Positions 47,034 through 59,600 of a DNA stretch of 64,000 nt are shown piece by piece. The translations under genes were made by a program, and so were the position numbers. The stretch comes from Parascedosporium putredinis (taxonomy: Eukaryota; Ascomycota; Sordariomycetes; Microascales; Microascaceae): the NCBI GenBank assembly GCA_949357655.1, contig CASHTG010000019.1, positions 1 through 64,000 on the forward strand, written 5' to 3'. The notes under the pieces were generated by a model, which did not search any database, was not told the DNA's origin, and saw nothing but the letters and a program-made list of their open reading frames with translations. How positions within the stretch are numbered: the stretch's first letter is position 1; every line of letters begins with the position of its first letter.

Positions 47034-50000
47034 ATGGACAAGGTCGATAGTTCGGAGATCGACTTGATATGGAAGCAGGTGCAAGAGAGGGTGATCAGAC
47101 TTGCGGGCGATGATCCGACTAAGCTGCGCAAAAATCTCAACGCTGAAGATGTTTTGGCGCTCGTGGATCGAGCGCAAGCGGCGCAAAAAGCCAAATCAGA
47201 AAAGTACGGCTGGTTCAAGTCCGCTGTGGGCCGAACTTTGCAATGCATCCAGACGGTCGGAGGAATTGTCGCGAACGCCGCGTCACAGGTGAGTGAGCTC
47301 AGTTTGACCAGGTTGATGCAAGCGGAACCAAGATTATCGCCGTGCTAATACGCCGACCTAGGCCTTTGCGCCAGCCGAGATGTGCTTCAACGCGCTGACC
47401 TTTGTCATACAAGCATGGCAAGGGTATGAAGGGATGTTTGAGAACTTGGGCGAGTTGCTGGAAAAATGTGTTGAATTTCTAGAACGACTCGACTACTACA
47501 CGCCAAAAATGGACGCTCGACTGTCTCGCCTCGCGTGCCAAAACCTACAACTGTTCGTTGAGCTCTGCGACCGTATGATCAAGCTTAGGAAGAAGCACAC
47601 GCGCCTGCTTGCCTTCACCAAGCAGCTCTTTCTGAACGACAATGGTATCCAGGAACTTTTGGGCATGATGGACCGGCTCAACAACAAGGAGTCTCTCCTT
47701 GTCACCGCGCAAACATACAAGATTGTGAGCGACAGTGCGGATGGGATCAAGCTGATTATCAACGGCCAGCAGGAACAGAAGCGAGTGGAGGACTCGAAGA
47801 AATGGCGCAAGGCTATTGTGAAAGCTCTGGGATTCGCTCCCGCAAACCTCAGGAGCGATGGCGAGCCCGTCGCCGGCTGGGAGCGATCGATAAACCAGAT
47901 GAGGAACCGTATCGTCGAAGGCACGGGGGATTGGCTGGCCGATTACGAAGGTTTCGTCTCTTGGGCACAATCTCCGACTCCGGAGGAGAACGTGTTCATA
48001 ATCCATGGCAAGCCCGGTTCGGGGAAATCATCTCTGATGGCCAACGTACTTCGGCTTGTGAGAAGGCGGGCCGCTCATTCCGTTCCGGCAGCCTCTCGCG
48101 TGGTCTCTGCGTATTTCTGCCCGGAGGTGGATACTAAAAAGACTACGGATCTTACTCAAGGTGTCGTGTTCGAATCCGCCTCTCGGGCTCTGCTCTGGCA
48201 GCTTTGCACCTCATATGAAGCCATCGCCAAGTCTACCGCCCACATCATTGAACGCCAGCAGCTTTTTGATGGCAACATGGATCTATGGAAGTCGCTCTTT
48301 TCAGAAAACCGCGAATTGCAGAACCAAGACACCATCTTTTTCTTGTTTCTCGACGGCATCGACTCGGACTTCCGAGCTTTCATCCCCTTGCTGAAAATGT
48401 TATCGTCCCGCCTGGATCTAATATGCAGGGTCCGAATCTGCGTCACAATTCAAAATGAAACTGCCAAGGATTGGTTGATTCCGTCGTACCAGATCCCCTA
48501 CCATAAATTGCATATCTCAAGTGAAAACCTGAGTGATGTCAAGGCCTGTATCCTATCTCAGTTGGACTCTATGCCAATTTTCAAGGATGCTGACAGGCCC
48601 GGAATTCAGCAATGGCGCGATCGCATCCTCGACACGTTGGTTAAGAAATGCGAAGGTGATTATTTCCGCATAAATAACATTTTGAAAAGTCTCTCCGTTG
48701 TCGATCTGATCTCCGACATTGAGACTATCCTAGCTGATGCCGGGAAAACGAGGGCGGATCAGATCGATGCAGAACTCCAGCATCTCAACGAACAACGCAC
48801 TCCGACGGAGATTGATGAAATCAATACCATCATCCGCTGGGTTACACATGGCGCTGGGTACCCTGCCATTGACACATTGCAAAGTCTTTTATCCCTCAGG
48901 TCACGCAGGCAAAATGCGACAGCCGGGCCGAGCACGACAACCGATTCCGAGTCTGGACCATCGGAACAAGAACCAAATAAGAAAGCGGGCCCCGGCCAAC
49001 CCCTTTCGCCGCTTTCACTCCTTCCGTTCAGGCAGAAAATTGAGGAAAAGTACCCAATTTTTGTCGTCCGCGACTCTGGGCATGTGGACTGGAGAACCCC
49101 CGAGATCCAAGACCGTATCCCCGCGAAGGCCCCGCTGACGGCGCTCTCGAGGACGACGTGCCTTGTCCCCCAGATCGTCCGCGAGTCTGAGGTCACGGTC
49201 GTGAGGCATTTCTTGCATACCGTCTGCCCCCAGATTTGTACAACCGGTTCGAATTTGAACAATTTTTGAAGCCAAGCTCGGGGTCGGCCGCAAGCAAAGG
49301 ATCCATAGCGATAGCGATAACGCTCATATCCTCTGCGCCATCGATTGTTTACACATCCTTGTTGACGACGAGCTTTCTCGCGATAAGGAGCTCCATACGC
49401 TAGCTATGCATTCTTTGTTGACCCATATCAGGGATACCGATCTTGCACTGGCTGATCGGCACCTGAAGGAGCAAGCTGGACCGTTGCTAGTCCGAGTGCT
49501 GACGGAAAGCGGTCCAATCGATAGACTCTTTATTCCACTTAATGAACGCGATCTTTTCTCTCGCAAAGGAAGAGTGTTAGACGCATGGTATACCCAGAAT
49601 CGTATAGACTGGATATACAGTGGACAGACAGCCGAGGTGATTGTGAAATGGTTAAGAGACTCGGCGGTTACCAAAAGGGCGTCCGGTCCACGAGGAGAAG
49701 AACTTTTACGTGGAGCAAAGGACTCCTCATCCAACAAAACGGAGGTCGTACTGGGCTATATCGCCAAGCGCATGGCGCACCATCTTTTCAATGGGAAGAT
49801 GACTGGGCTTCATGAAAGAGCCCCCGAGCGCTCTGCTGCAATGGCCGTCCTCCGCGGATACCTCGTCAGGCTGGACCCGACTGGGCCGAACGAGGCGCCG
49901 GCGAAACTCCTCCAGCACACGTATGAGAATTTCTGGCAATCGGATGACGCGAGGGAGTATTTTGAGCGTTATAGATGCTCTTTGGATACCCTGGCCTCGA

Positions 50001-51962
50001 TCGAGCGTTGGGCTACTGGAAGTTTGGGTCGAGGCGACAGCTCGACCTCGATCTGGGAGATGAACATGGCTCTCAATTACGAGCTATTTATCGAATTTTC
50101 GTGGTTTTCCCGTTCGAAGCCAAGCACGGCCAGAGCGAAGCGCGCGCTGGACTTGGACCCATCCAACTGGGACGCGCTCCTGTTCCTCGCCACCGATCCC
50201 GAATACCACGCGATCCCTCCTCGGGAGACTTTCGACCTCCTACAGAAAGCAAAGGCTCAGATGGATAATCTTCGGTCCAGCGACTCGTCGTGGCTCAGCG
50301 AACCCGGGAAGCGGACAGTGCTCGCTAGTATCATGCTAGAATTTGGAATGGCCCTCTGGCGACAGACGCTGTTTCGCCGTCGCCCCAAGGGCGAAAAGCC
50401 GGCGCAGGACGAGCTTGAAGAGGCGGCCATCATACACCGCCAAAGTCTAGAGTTTGGGGATCCCAAATTCCACATCATGAAAAGGCTTTTTCGAGAGTAT
50501 GAACGTGAGGGGTGCCGGGGACTGTGGCTACAATTCATCTCTACTCTCACTGACTATTCCGCGCGGTGGTCGCCGTCAATCTCGAATCTCAGCAAAGAGG
50601 TACTCGTCTGCCATTATCAGCGTCGAGAGTGGCCGGAAGAGAACCGGTTTGCCAAAGCTGCCGACTCAACCAATCAATGGGGCACTGTCGACGCTTTCTT
50701 CTCTGCCTGCCTCGCAGCGTCTGAGTCGCACGGGGACGCGCGACTGCAGTTTGAGATCCGTGCCCACTATGCGTTCACGCTCTTCATCTCCTCGCAACCC
50801 CAGAAGCACTCGAGAGGCCTTGGTATGCTTCAAGAGTTATTGGATCCGGCTAATGTCAACCAGGTAGATGACTTGGATAACCATCTGATGCTTGACATTC
50901 AAATGACCCTTGCCATCTACTACCTTCGGGAGGCTCTGGCGGAAAATCAGAAAGAAACCACGCGGTTGGAGCTTGGAGAGAAGCTCGCCTCATTCGTATG
51001 CAATGACCGGATACTCCGCTTCTCGACAGCCGGTGGGCGTCTCACTTTGTCGTGCTGTCTTATCCGGTATGAGGTCCGGTTTGGGAATGGGGGTTATCGC
51101 AGCTAGCCCAGTCGCGCGTCCACCACATCATGATGAACGCCTTGGAGCTCCTCTCCGACGATATCGAAGAGAACGACCTATATGCCTTTAGGCTGCTTCA
51201 AGACATTCTCTCCTCCCTAGGCGACGAAGAAAATCTTCGAGTGGCCTGGTTTATGTGGGCGGCTTCAATATGGGACTCGAAACGCGATGAGGAAAGAAAA
51301 TTTGTCAACAATTTGGAAAACAGAAAAGAGGAAACAGTGCCTGGGGAAGGGGAAGGGTCTGGGGAAGAGGAAGGGCCGGAGGAAGAAGCAGGATCAGAGG
51401 AAGAAGAAGGGTCAGATGAAGAAGTAAGCCTGGATGCGGAGGAAGGGTTGGAGGGGCTGAAGCTTCACAAGCGGGTACAGATAATGGATCTGTGTCTCGG
51501 CCACGTGGAGAGGACACCCAAAGCACTACGGACGACGATTCTGATGCTGCTTCCGTGACCTCTGAACTCTGCCATCTTGAGATGGGATACAGAGTGTGGG
51601 AAATATGTCGGCAATGCAATAGGGTGTCAACGACGATAGGCAAGCCTATGTATTTATGCCTTGACTGCCCCGCGCGTTTCTGCGTCGGTGAAGATTGCTA
51701 CGAGGACTTTGTAGCGGGGAAGAAACCCGAGGATGGGGCGGGGATCGGCGCAGAGGTTTTGTCGTGCGCACCCCACCACACCTTTTACCTCGCCCCCGGC
51801 TGCTCGTACGCAGCAAGGAAAGCGATTCCTGCGGGCCATGTAGTTATTGGCGGGACCACTAAAGATGACTTGGAGTGTATTACACTCGAGGAGTGGAAGG
51901 TGGCGTTGAGGGAAAAGTATATGAAGGGTTACGTGCCGGAGGAGATTGAGGACGATATGTAG
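47034..51962 (+). CDS. Fungal NLR: Goodbye-like, NACHT, helical repeats, Cys-rich C-terminus
   Basis: A STAND NTPase of about 1,620 aa, the fungal counterpart of NLR immune receptors. Exon 1 (47034-47288) and exon 2 (from 47362; intron GTGAGT...CTAG, 73 nt) encode an N-terminal helical domain resembling the Goodbye domain (residues ~1-220), then NACHT with Walker A HGKPGSGKSS (~300) preceded by WLADYEGFVSW, and Walker B FFLFLDGIDS (~412). The middle (49406-51106) is helical, with DLDPSNWDALLFLATDPEYH suggesting TPR-like repeats. A Glu-rich linker (51340-51430) leads to a Cys-pair module, CRQCN...YLCLDCPARFC...CYEDF, like the ZZ-type fingers that end many fungal NACHT proteins. Frame breaks: C5 at 49227-49231, near 49274, G5 at 51089-51093 and near 51490; all are one-base losses. 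Walker motifs are intact. Confidence 0.87.
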
Positions 51963-52328
51963 ACATAGCAAGGAAAGCTGAAGTGCATGAATCACTTGCA
52001 CTGGGGTCTTCGTGTTATGCTACCCTGACTCGGAGAGAACCCTGCAAATTTGGTTTCTCAGATCCAATGTATTCAATTCAGACTCGGTTTTATTTCATGA
52101 GATAATTGGGTAATCGTGTCGGACTAAGGAGCTAGTCCAATATCAGAGATCTCGCCGCAAACTCCAAGGAACCTCTGTCAAGGAAAAGGACGTCTAGAGA
52201 CACTTTGAGAGGTGGTAGTGACTTAAATATACAAGAAGGTATAAATGCCATCATACTGAAAACAGAACTAATAGCCCAACTACACTTGGCTCGAAAGCAG
52301 ATCCTTGCCGACTAACAACCTGGCACTT
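51963..52328. other. Intergenic between convergent NLR and CE2 genes
   Basis: 366 bases of 3' flanks; no feature noted. Confidence 0.5.
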
Positions 52329-53366
52329 TTACCAATCCAGCTCTTTGGCAATAGCATCCGCTAGAACGACGGCCTGGGCGGCGTTTGTCGCGGCGTTGGG
52401 ATGATAGTCACATCCCACGTCCGATCCCTGCGCAGGCCAGTCCAGGAAGTGGATGTTATCGCCTCCAATCTCCGCGATAGCACTTTGAAGCGCCTTGGCG
52501 TGTGTGGAGTGCTGAGCGTCCTCCGATGATGGGTAGTCGTCGTTGAGCATGGGCGACGAAAGGAGGAAGTAGGTGGCATCAGGGTAGTGGCCCTGGAGTT
52601 CTTGGACGAACTCGACCATGGCCTCCGTAAAGACGGCGGGCTCGATGGGGTCCCTCGCGCCGAGGTAGCTCCAATCATTGGTGCCGAGGTTGATGACCAC
52701 TACGTCGGGATTCCATTCCTCAGGGAAGGTGTAGCTGCCGGCGGCGTCGTTCGCGCCGTAGCGGCTGTAGATTTCGGGCATGATTGCAATGTTGTCGAGG
52801 CTCGGGTCGGCATAGTTGCGAGTCAGACCTCGACCGCTCCAGGCCACGATACTGTAGTCTGCCTCGAGCGCCTCGGCAGCAAGGACGCCGTAGGTCTTGG
52901 GATTGTTTTCAACAATGGCCGTATTAGGGCAGGGATTCGTGCCGTCGAGGCCGTAGCCGACGGAAATGGAGTCACCAATCACTTCGATCTGGCGCGCGCG
53001 GGGCTCCTCGGCGACGAGAGTGCCATCAGTCTCAACTTCGCCAATCACGATGGACCCGAAATCCGGCCCGGAGCGTTTGCGGAGGACAACGCGGTGCTCG
53101 CCCTCGGAAAGGCCGTCGGGGGTGGAAATGTCTCCCTCGACATTCTCAATCACGGTGGACTCGCCATCGATGGTTAGTTCGACGCTGCTGCTGCCCTTGG
53201 TGGAAGCAATGCCGATCGTGGCCTGGGTGCCGGTAAATGTGAAGGACACACCGGTGCCGGCCCAAGTGAGTTCTTTGGTCTCTGGATTGACTCTGCCGAG
53301 GAGACGGACTTCGGCCTGAGCGGCGACAAGGCCGGCGAGAACGATGATGTTGAAATACGCCTTCAT
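52329..53366 (-). CDS. Secreted CE2-type SGNH acetyl esterase
   Basis: Single intact exon, 345 aa. Start 53366 is chosen because it begins a signal peptide (MKAYFNIIVLAGLVAAQA); the frame is open further upstream to 53495, but that part is hydrophilic and lies over the TATA box. Residues ~20-125 form the beta-sandwich typical of the CE2 N-terminal domain (GRVNPETKELTWAGTGVSFT). The SGNH hydrolase follows: block I IEVIGDSISVGYG (Ser), the Gly region SGRGL, block III VVINLGTNDW (Asn) and block V SDVGCDYHPNAATN (Asp and His). Predicted to deacetylate xylan or other hemicellulose outside the cell. With the GH43-type gene it adds to plant-wall degradation capacity. Confidence 0.92.
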   Translation of the reverse strand: MKAYFNIIVLAGLVAAQAEVRLLGRVNPETKELTWAGTGVSFTFTGTQATIGIASTKGSSSVELTIDGESTVIENVEGDISTPDGLSEGEHRVVLRKRSGPDFGSIVIGEVETDGTLVAEEPRARQIEVIGDSISVGYGLDGTNPCPNTAIVENNPKTYGVLAAEALEADYSIVAWSGRGLTRNYADPSLDNIAIMPEIYSRYGANDAAGSYTFPEEWNPDVVVINLGTNDWSYLGARDPIEPAVFTEAMVEFVQELQGHYPDATYFLLSSPMLNDDYPSSEDAQHSTHAKALQSAIAEIGGDNIHFLDWPAQGSDVGCDYHPNAATNAAQAVVLADAIAKELDW

Positions 53367-53456
53367 GGTGTCGGGTCGTTTACAGGTGAAGATGGAAGGG
53401 ATCGAGCTCGAGCAGGAACGTGGAACCTTGGGTAAGACGGCCTTGGAGGGTTTACA

Positions 53457-53463
53457 TTTTATA
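53457..53463 (-). promoter_or_regulatory. TATA box of the CE2 gene
   Basis: TATAAAA on the minus strand about 91 bases before the chosen ATG, a typical distance for a fungal core promoter. It supports the shorter start. Confidence 0.45.
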
Positions 53464-53495
53464 AGTGCATCCCGCTGGCATATTGAGCGGCTCAA

Positions 53496-54474
53496 TTGTT
53501 GTCAAGGTGGGCGGTTCCTTATTGCGTTAAATAGAGACAATTAAATTCCATTTCAGCCTAGAAGGCGGGGCGGGAAGGTGACTTGTGCTTGGGTCCGTCG
53601 CCCAGCCGGTTACCAACTTACCCCAGCGGAGAGAATTCCTCCATTTGGGGGAACAGCAAAGAAATTGAAAAAATCAATCGGATCATCGCATGAATCCAGG
53701 AATTATTACGAGCGGCGACAGCTTGGGCCCATAAACAGTGGATTGCGTGACTAGGATATTTAATCAATCCACCAATAATCTAGGAACGGGGAGCTTGAAG
53801 AACACCCGGCCTTAGCAGTTTTCAGTAACAAAGTCCGCCAGGTTCCCGGGAACCAGGGCACCCGCCGTAACCTTAGACATCCCGAAATGGAGACTTGGCC
53901 CTTTGGGCTCAGGAGATTGATTCGCGCGGAAGGCCGGTCCATCGGTCACCGATCACCGATGGTGTGCTTTGTCATCGTCCCGTCCATGCTCCAATCGTGC
54001 CGCCGCGCTGTTATTGCCCAGACAGCCAAGGCGGCTTTTTAGCATCTCAAGTTGGGTTGATTTGACGTGGGATAATTTGGAGATTCCGTATATATGCGTG
54101 GCGGGATGCTGAGAGAAACTATTCGCTTCGTGCTTCGTGCTGGTGTTATGGCGTCACACCCATCGATATTTCGAAAGTGAAAGGAGGTAAAACCCGTCTT
54201 AATTAAGCAGGCTTAACTTTAGTACGAGGACCCCGTACTGTACTTGAAGCAATGATAGATATTGGGAGGTTTCGTTGAATTCACTTACTTTGGTTGTGAG
54301 CCATTATCGCCAGTTGATAGTGGACGTATGGCGACTTTGACGTTAAAAAGAATAACGACCTTGTCCTCGCTTCTTCCCATTTCTTCACACCCGATCTTGC
54401 GGATCTCGATAGCTAATAAGAACTAGGGCAAGGTACTGTGCAGACGAGTAGTACTCACAAATAGTTGGATGGCA
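53496..54474. other. Intergenic
   Basis: CE2 upstream region and 3' flank of the hypothetical gene; no gene recognised. Confidence 0.45.
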
Positions 54475-55889
54475 TCAGATAAAAGTCGTATCGAATTGCC
54501 CCCGGGCATCGTCGTATGTTGTGCGGCACCATGGCCTTCGATAGTCGTCGCATGAGAGCAGTGCAATTAGCGCGTCCGTAATAATTTCGCGCCATGAAAT
54601 TTGCATGTCGAGTTCGACCGTAACCATTGTGCAACGGACCAACAGCTCCCAGCAATATTTCAGGTACTTGTCCAGCTCTTCTCTGTTCTGTAAGTGGAAG
54701 GGGTCGTGGGCGACTGGGAGCCTGCCCCTCGGCTCACCGTCTAGCAGCAACGACAGGATATCAATCACAAGCTCGGTGGGGAGCCTCTTACTCCGGAGAA
54801 TATTTTCTACAAGAAGAATAGATGACGGAGAAAGGTCTGGTTTTGCTTGGAAGTCGTTGGAGGTGGAATTACAGCGGAGGAACAACTCGAAGGGAAGCTT
54901 GCCATACAGCGTATGATCAGGCTCGCGTCGAAACAGGCTGTCTTCCATACCGAAGAAGCGCCGATGCGGGTGCGCCGCAACTGATGAGGCTGATCCTAAA
55001 TGGCAGCAATTACCAAGCATTGTCTGGTACACTCTTGTCGAGCGGTAATCGCTCGCTTCGGTTCGGCCACTCGGTACATCCCATGTTTCAGGAAAACAGA
55101 AAATCAGATTAAGCGCGAGGTAGGGCAGGACGGCTCTCCGGAATATTTGATCCCATCCAGCATCGTGGGCCTATCAGGGGTTAGCCCGGTCTTCAACTGT
55201 TTTCAACTGTGATCTTTCGGTCGCGGCAACCTCGACGTAAAGAAGATGACAAGGTACGCTGCCGATGGAGGAATGGGTGACTAGACAGACCAGATCGTCG
55301 CACGGGCAGCCCTCCACCACCGCGTTAGGTGGGTGTCTTGCAATGCGCATATACGTAGGACAGCATCCATTTCGCCATAAAGAAGAAGAGTTTTAAAAAC
55401 TTCTTGGTTGAAAAACGCGGCACCGTTAAGCTTGTAAAACTCGTAGCACCCATTTCGCTGATACCTGCGAGAGAATGCCGCCGCCTTTCTTTCCTCATAC
55501 GGAATCGGGCATCCGCATTCGGTATCCCCGGAATGACTGCAGAGGCTATTGTGAGACGGGTAAACCGACGGAAGGCATCGCCAACCTTCCGCCTTGGGAT
55601 TCTGTACGCGCCAACGATGAATCGTCGGAGATAGCTTGCGCGCCGCGTCGTCACTGATGATGAGGTCTTCTGGTTGCGGAGGGCTATACCTCTCCGAGTA
55701 GGTTTTCCGGGCTGTTGTTGCATGGGCGTGCAGATTCCGAAGGAAGGCCTCCACGAAGTACTCGAGGTCTTGACCCTGGCGTGGCTTGAAGCGGAAATGG
55801 AAATCGGTATGACTGGGATGTCTTACTTGGCAGAATTTGAGGTGTGGAGCCAGACTTCCCCATGGGATATTGTGTGCTTGGTGCGCCAT
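54475..55889 (-). CDS. Conserved fungal hypothetical protein, two exons
   Basis: Unknown function. Exon 1 (55889 to about 55287) includes PWGSLAPHLKFCQVRHPSHT, CGCPIPYEERKAAAFSRRYQ and ARATIW. Exon 2 (about 55170-54475) begins HDAGWDQIFRRAVLPYLALN, continues LIFCFPETWDVPSG and KRLPTELVIDILSLL, and ends with RLPVAHDPFHLQNREELDKY and KYCWELLVRC. These phrases recur in a family of uncharacterised ascomycete proteins. The acceptor (CTAACCCCTGATAG) is good; the donor is uncertain (GTCTAG at 55286 preserves phase but is weak). No domain, signal peptide or membrane segment is evident. It is divergent from the Zn2Cys6 gene by an 865-bp gap only in the sense of lying just downstream of it; both read leftward. 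Confidence 0.65.
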
Positions 55890-56754
55890 CCCGCCGGTGA
55901 CACTGTTCGAGTGGCTTGAACGTGTGCTCTTTGTAAGGGAGGCGTAGTTGTTGATGGAGAACTTGCGGTTCTCGCAACTAGAACGGTTTGGGGTTGCTGA
56001 TGTTGGAGAAGCGGGGTAGGTTGCTGTTTATTCACTAGATGTGCTCATAGATGCTGACATCTAATTAGGCACGCGTCAGAAGCCACGATGTCAGAGATAA
56101 TCTCCCTAGATGAGGATGTCGCCAGCAGGCCCAGCCAGGCCAAATTACTGGAGTCAAATCAAGGGAGATAGTGGCGCAGCTTTGGGATCTTGAACACCTT
56201 TAGCCTAATGTGCGCCGATAGTGGCGCTAAGAGGCCATATCAGATTGCGTAACAACTGCTACGACTTGAGCCACAATGACTTGCGTTACAGGGGAAGAAG
56301 CTTTAGGGTGTCTACATGTAGATTTACTCGCAACCTGGAAATTGGTATGTGCTTGTGATTAGAGCGCTGCGCCCTGTGAGGCAAACGGTAGGATTAGATC
56401 CAGATATGACTATTTCAGTGTCAAAGTTGGGTTTAGTAGAAAATGGCCAACTCTCCAGCCGCCACCTCGGCGTGGGCTCTGGACGCATTGAAGGGTAACG
56501 GAGTTTGGGTGCATTGAGTCTGTGATGGCGTGGAGCCATAATCTTAATGCTGTGCTGGAGACAGACTTTGGATGCTATAACCGCAGGAGGTGTGATGAGG
56601 ATGCTTGCCCGCGACCATCATGCCAGATTTCGCTAGGTAGCTGAAATGGAAAAGATGAGCTGAGGGGACTGTGAAGAAGGAGAGGGGAAAAATAGCAGAT
56701 GCCTATGTTGCACATGGTTCAAGAGGGAATTCATTATATTATCATCACATAAAC
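55890..56754. other. Intergenic
   Basis: 3' flank of the regulator gene and promoter of the hypothetical gene; the ORFs here match nothing. Confidence 0.45.
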
Positions 56755-59600
56755 TCAATGGTCGAGGATATTTGGCATATTGTACCCAAATCCGTCGGGG
56801 CCAAAGGTTGTCGAGACTGGCAGGAGATTTTCGAGGTCCAGGTCCCAATTCATCGGAAACACGGAGTGATCCAGCCCAGCCTCTGTATACGTCCTGCTCC
56901 ATTCATCTGTCACGGCGTGAGACATATCTCCGTCGATGCCGTTGTCTCCGTCTGAACTTTGAGGAGTCCGTCCCGCATTAGGCCGGGTTTCCTGTGGTTG
57001 TCCTAGTTCAAAATATCAACATCCGTTGTTTAGAAAAAGGGGCCTTGCCGGGCTTGTTATTACCTGAATATTTTGCCAAGCTGCGCTGGCGCAGGACGGT
57101 AAGAGCATGCAGATAATGCCGTGCAAGAGAGTAATTTTGTCCAAGCACCTTTAGCGTGTCAAGACATCGTTCCCACGAGGCATCCAGCTCGCCTTCGTCG
57201 AGCAAGCGGTTTAGCGACGGTGTACATTCGGTAAGAATCAGTATTATGGCAGAGGTCATGAGATCTGGAAACGTTAGCCTAGGTGCGTGAGAGCCAAGCT
57301 TCAGGCCGGGAATCCGGGGCGATAAAGAAGAGAAAGGGAGGGTCCGTACAAAATAGTGTGTACCACCAAGCACCGGTCGCGTGCTCTACCGTGGCCCTTT
57401 GCACGGATAGGATGAGTTCCCCGCCATGCGAACGCACACCACGGCGCATTGCGCCCGCAGAGACATGGAAAGGCTCGTGGCGCTCGACTGGGGAGTATTT
57501 AAACCGTTTTGGTTTTGTTGGGCCCGACCCTCAAGCTGGGCGCGAGCTAGAGTGCAGTACTCGGTAAAGCTAGGCCTATAGAGAAGAACCTTGAGGTGTA
57601 TCACTCTAGAAACGAATGATAGTTAGCCATTGTGGCGTTTCGGTAGCTGGATCGAGAATTTCTGCCTACCTTGCCATGAGCACGTTGGATTGCCGCTTGA
57701 AGACATGACGTCGCGGCCCCCATCCTTCCGGGGCCTGTTCCAGCACAATACGTCGGGCACGGCCCTCGTGAATTCTTCTAATATAGAGTCGAGGTGGGAT
57801 ATGCTGGTAAAGTCCTCCGAGTGCACGGTGGCCGCTCGAATATCATCGGGCGAACTATACGCTCCAGCTTTGGAGTGGTAGATGCGGTCCAGGATCTGGC
57901 CGAGGATCTTGACGAGCTTGGCATTCTGGACCATGAAGATGGTGATGGAATCGGTTCCTTCGGGTTGCAGATTACGGTCCCTCCCTATTATTAGGTTCTC
58001 GTCGTCGATTGAACGGGGGAGGGGGACATCGTGACGCATGTGCATGGAGTGGGGGCGACCCAAAGTCATGCTCACAGTCCTTGGGAAAAGATAAGTAGAC
58101 GTTCTGGAGAAATGCGAAAAGAGGCGTCGCGATCCGCTAGAGAAACTCACATGTCCATTTGCAGGCAAGCGTACCACACTCGCCGCCTGACTTCTGCCTC
58201 CACCTCGGAACTGTCTCTCGAGAAGCTGGCGGACTGCAGACCCAAACTAATAGCCATTCGACAGGCGAGGCCGACGACATTCCAACAGCGGGTAGGGTAC
58301 TGTGTTCCAAGCAGATACTGACCCACGAGGAGGAGAGCCTGGACTTGGCCGATGCTGCCGCTGTCGAGGATATCGAACCGCAGCAGTGTCTTGATACGGT
58401 CGTAAAACATGGCCGAGGCGGCCCTTTTCTCCTCGGACGACAGGTCGGAGAACTGGCAGCCGAGAGCGAACATGGCGTTGAGAGCGCTGAAAAAGACGTG
58501 GCGCGGGTAGTTGCCGCCGCCCAAACCAATGTCGATCTTGTCCACCGCCCGGTCTTGCTCCCGCTCGTTCCTCGTCCACAGCCGCTGGTACTCGGCCAAA
58601 AGGATACCGAGTGCATCCAGGGGTAGAAGATGTGCACGTTGGAAAAGTAGAGCTCGATGAGCTTGTCGGCGGCTGCGCGGGGCGGGAGAGCAAATTCCGC
58701 CTGAAGGGTAAGGTAATCGTCGCCGTGGTCCCTCGTCATACTTCGGTATTGGCTCTCTGAGCTATTCTGCTGCTGTCGTTGGTCGGAGTTGGCGTTGGAA
58801 GGCTGGTCCACCTCTCGCATGAGGGAGAGGAGGGACGACTCGCCGTAATACTCGTTATTCCTGCGCGTAGAATGCTGCTCGTGGCCAGGCACGATGGCGC
58901 CCATGGCGCTGATGGGGCTCAGGCTGAACGCATCCTCCCCGGGCGAGCCGCGTCGGCGAATTCACCACCGGCGTGGTTCAGAGCTTGGGCCTTGGCGGGG
59001 CAGCGCTGGTCGGCGAGGAACGCGGGCACGACGGGTCGGAGCATCGTGGAGCCAGAGTCCCTCGTATCCCGAGGCGAGGTGGTGGAGCTCGTCCGGCCGA
59101 CCGAGAGGCTCCTTCCGAGCGACCGATGAGGCGACGAGACCTGCGCGACAACGTTGGGGCCCGGGGTTCCCGCCCCGGGGCGCTCCTTTCGGGCGGGGAG
59201 GGCTGGGCTTGCGAGGTTCGGATTCACTCGCGCGGCCTCCTGCGGCCTGCTGGAGGTCCCGAACCTGTTGTCGCAGGCTTGCGATGTACCTTGATTTCTA
59301 GTTAGCACTCGTCGCGAGGCACCGTTCGTCGGAGGAAAAAGATTGAAAATGTTTGGCCGGGATGCGCGCCGTCACCTACTCTTGCTCGCTGCTCTTCCGC
59401 GCATTGTTGGCCAAGAGGCTATAGCCGCAGCTGCCCGCGGAAGCATTGCGCCTCTCGCAAGGCCCGCAGATGGGCTTCGCGCCATCGCATTTGATTTTTC
59501 GCTCCCGGCAGCTTTCGCAAGCGAGGGCCACGCGCTTGCGTTTGGCCGGCCGCGTTCCGTCCTCGGACGAGGAGTAGTCGAGCGGCTGCGTCCGCTGCAT
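56755..59600 (-). CDS. Zn2Cys6 transcription factor with fungal-specific TF domain
   Basis: A zinc binuclear cluster regulator. The first exon (59600 to about 59376) has the DNA-binding ACESCRERKIKCDGAKPICG...CERR...CGY with six Cys and a basic RPAKRKR before it. A linker with coiled-coil SLRQQVRDLQQA (~59275) follows, then the fungal_trans domain: LIELYFSNVHIFYPWMHSVS, AEYQRLWTRNEREQD, FFSALNAMFALGCQFSDL, VQALLLVGQYLLGTQYP, WNVVGLACRMAISLGLQ, VRRRVWYACLQMD, and SMTLGRPHSMHMRHDVPLP. Further exons carry LKVLLYRPSFTEYC, LMTSAIILILTECTPSLN and the end FPMNWDLDLENLLP...NILDH (stop 56757-56755). One-base losses occur in A4 58598-58601, C4 58937-58940, near 59195 and near 57700. Several introns; exact junctions partly unresolved. 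Target genes unknown; no cluster is adjacent. Confidence 0.82.

Noticed and set aside
52587..53177. 196-codon plus-strand ORF
   Set aside because: It is antisense to the intact CE2 esterase and arises from its codon bias; it has no family resemblance.
58159..58626. 155-codon plus-strand ORF
   Set aside because: Antisense shadow of the fungal_trans domain of the Zn2Cys6 regulator.
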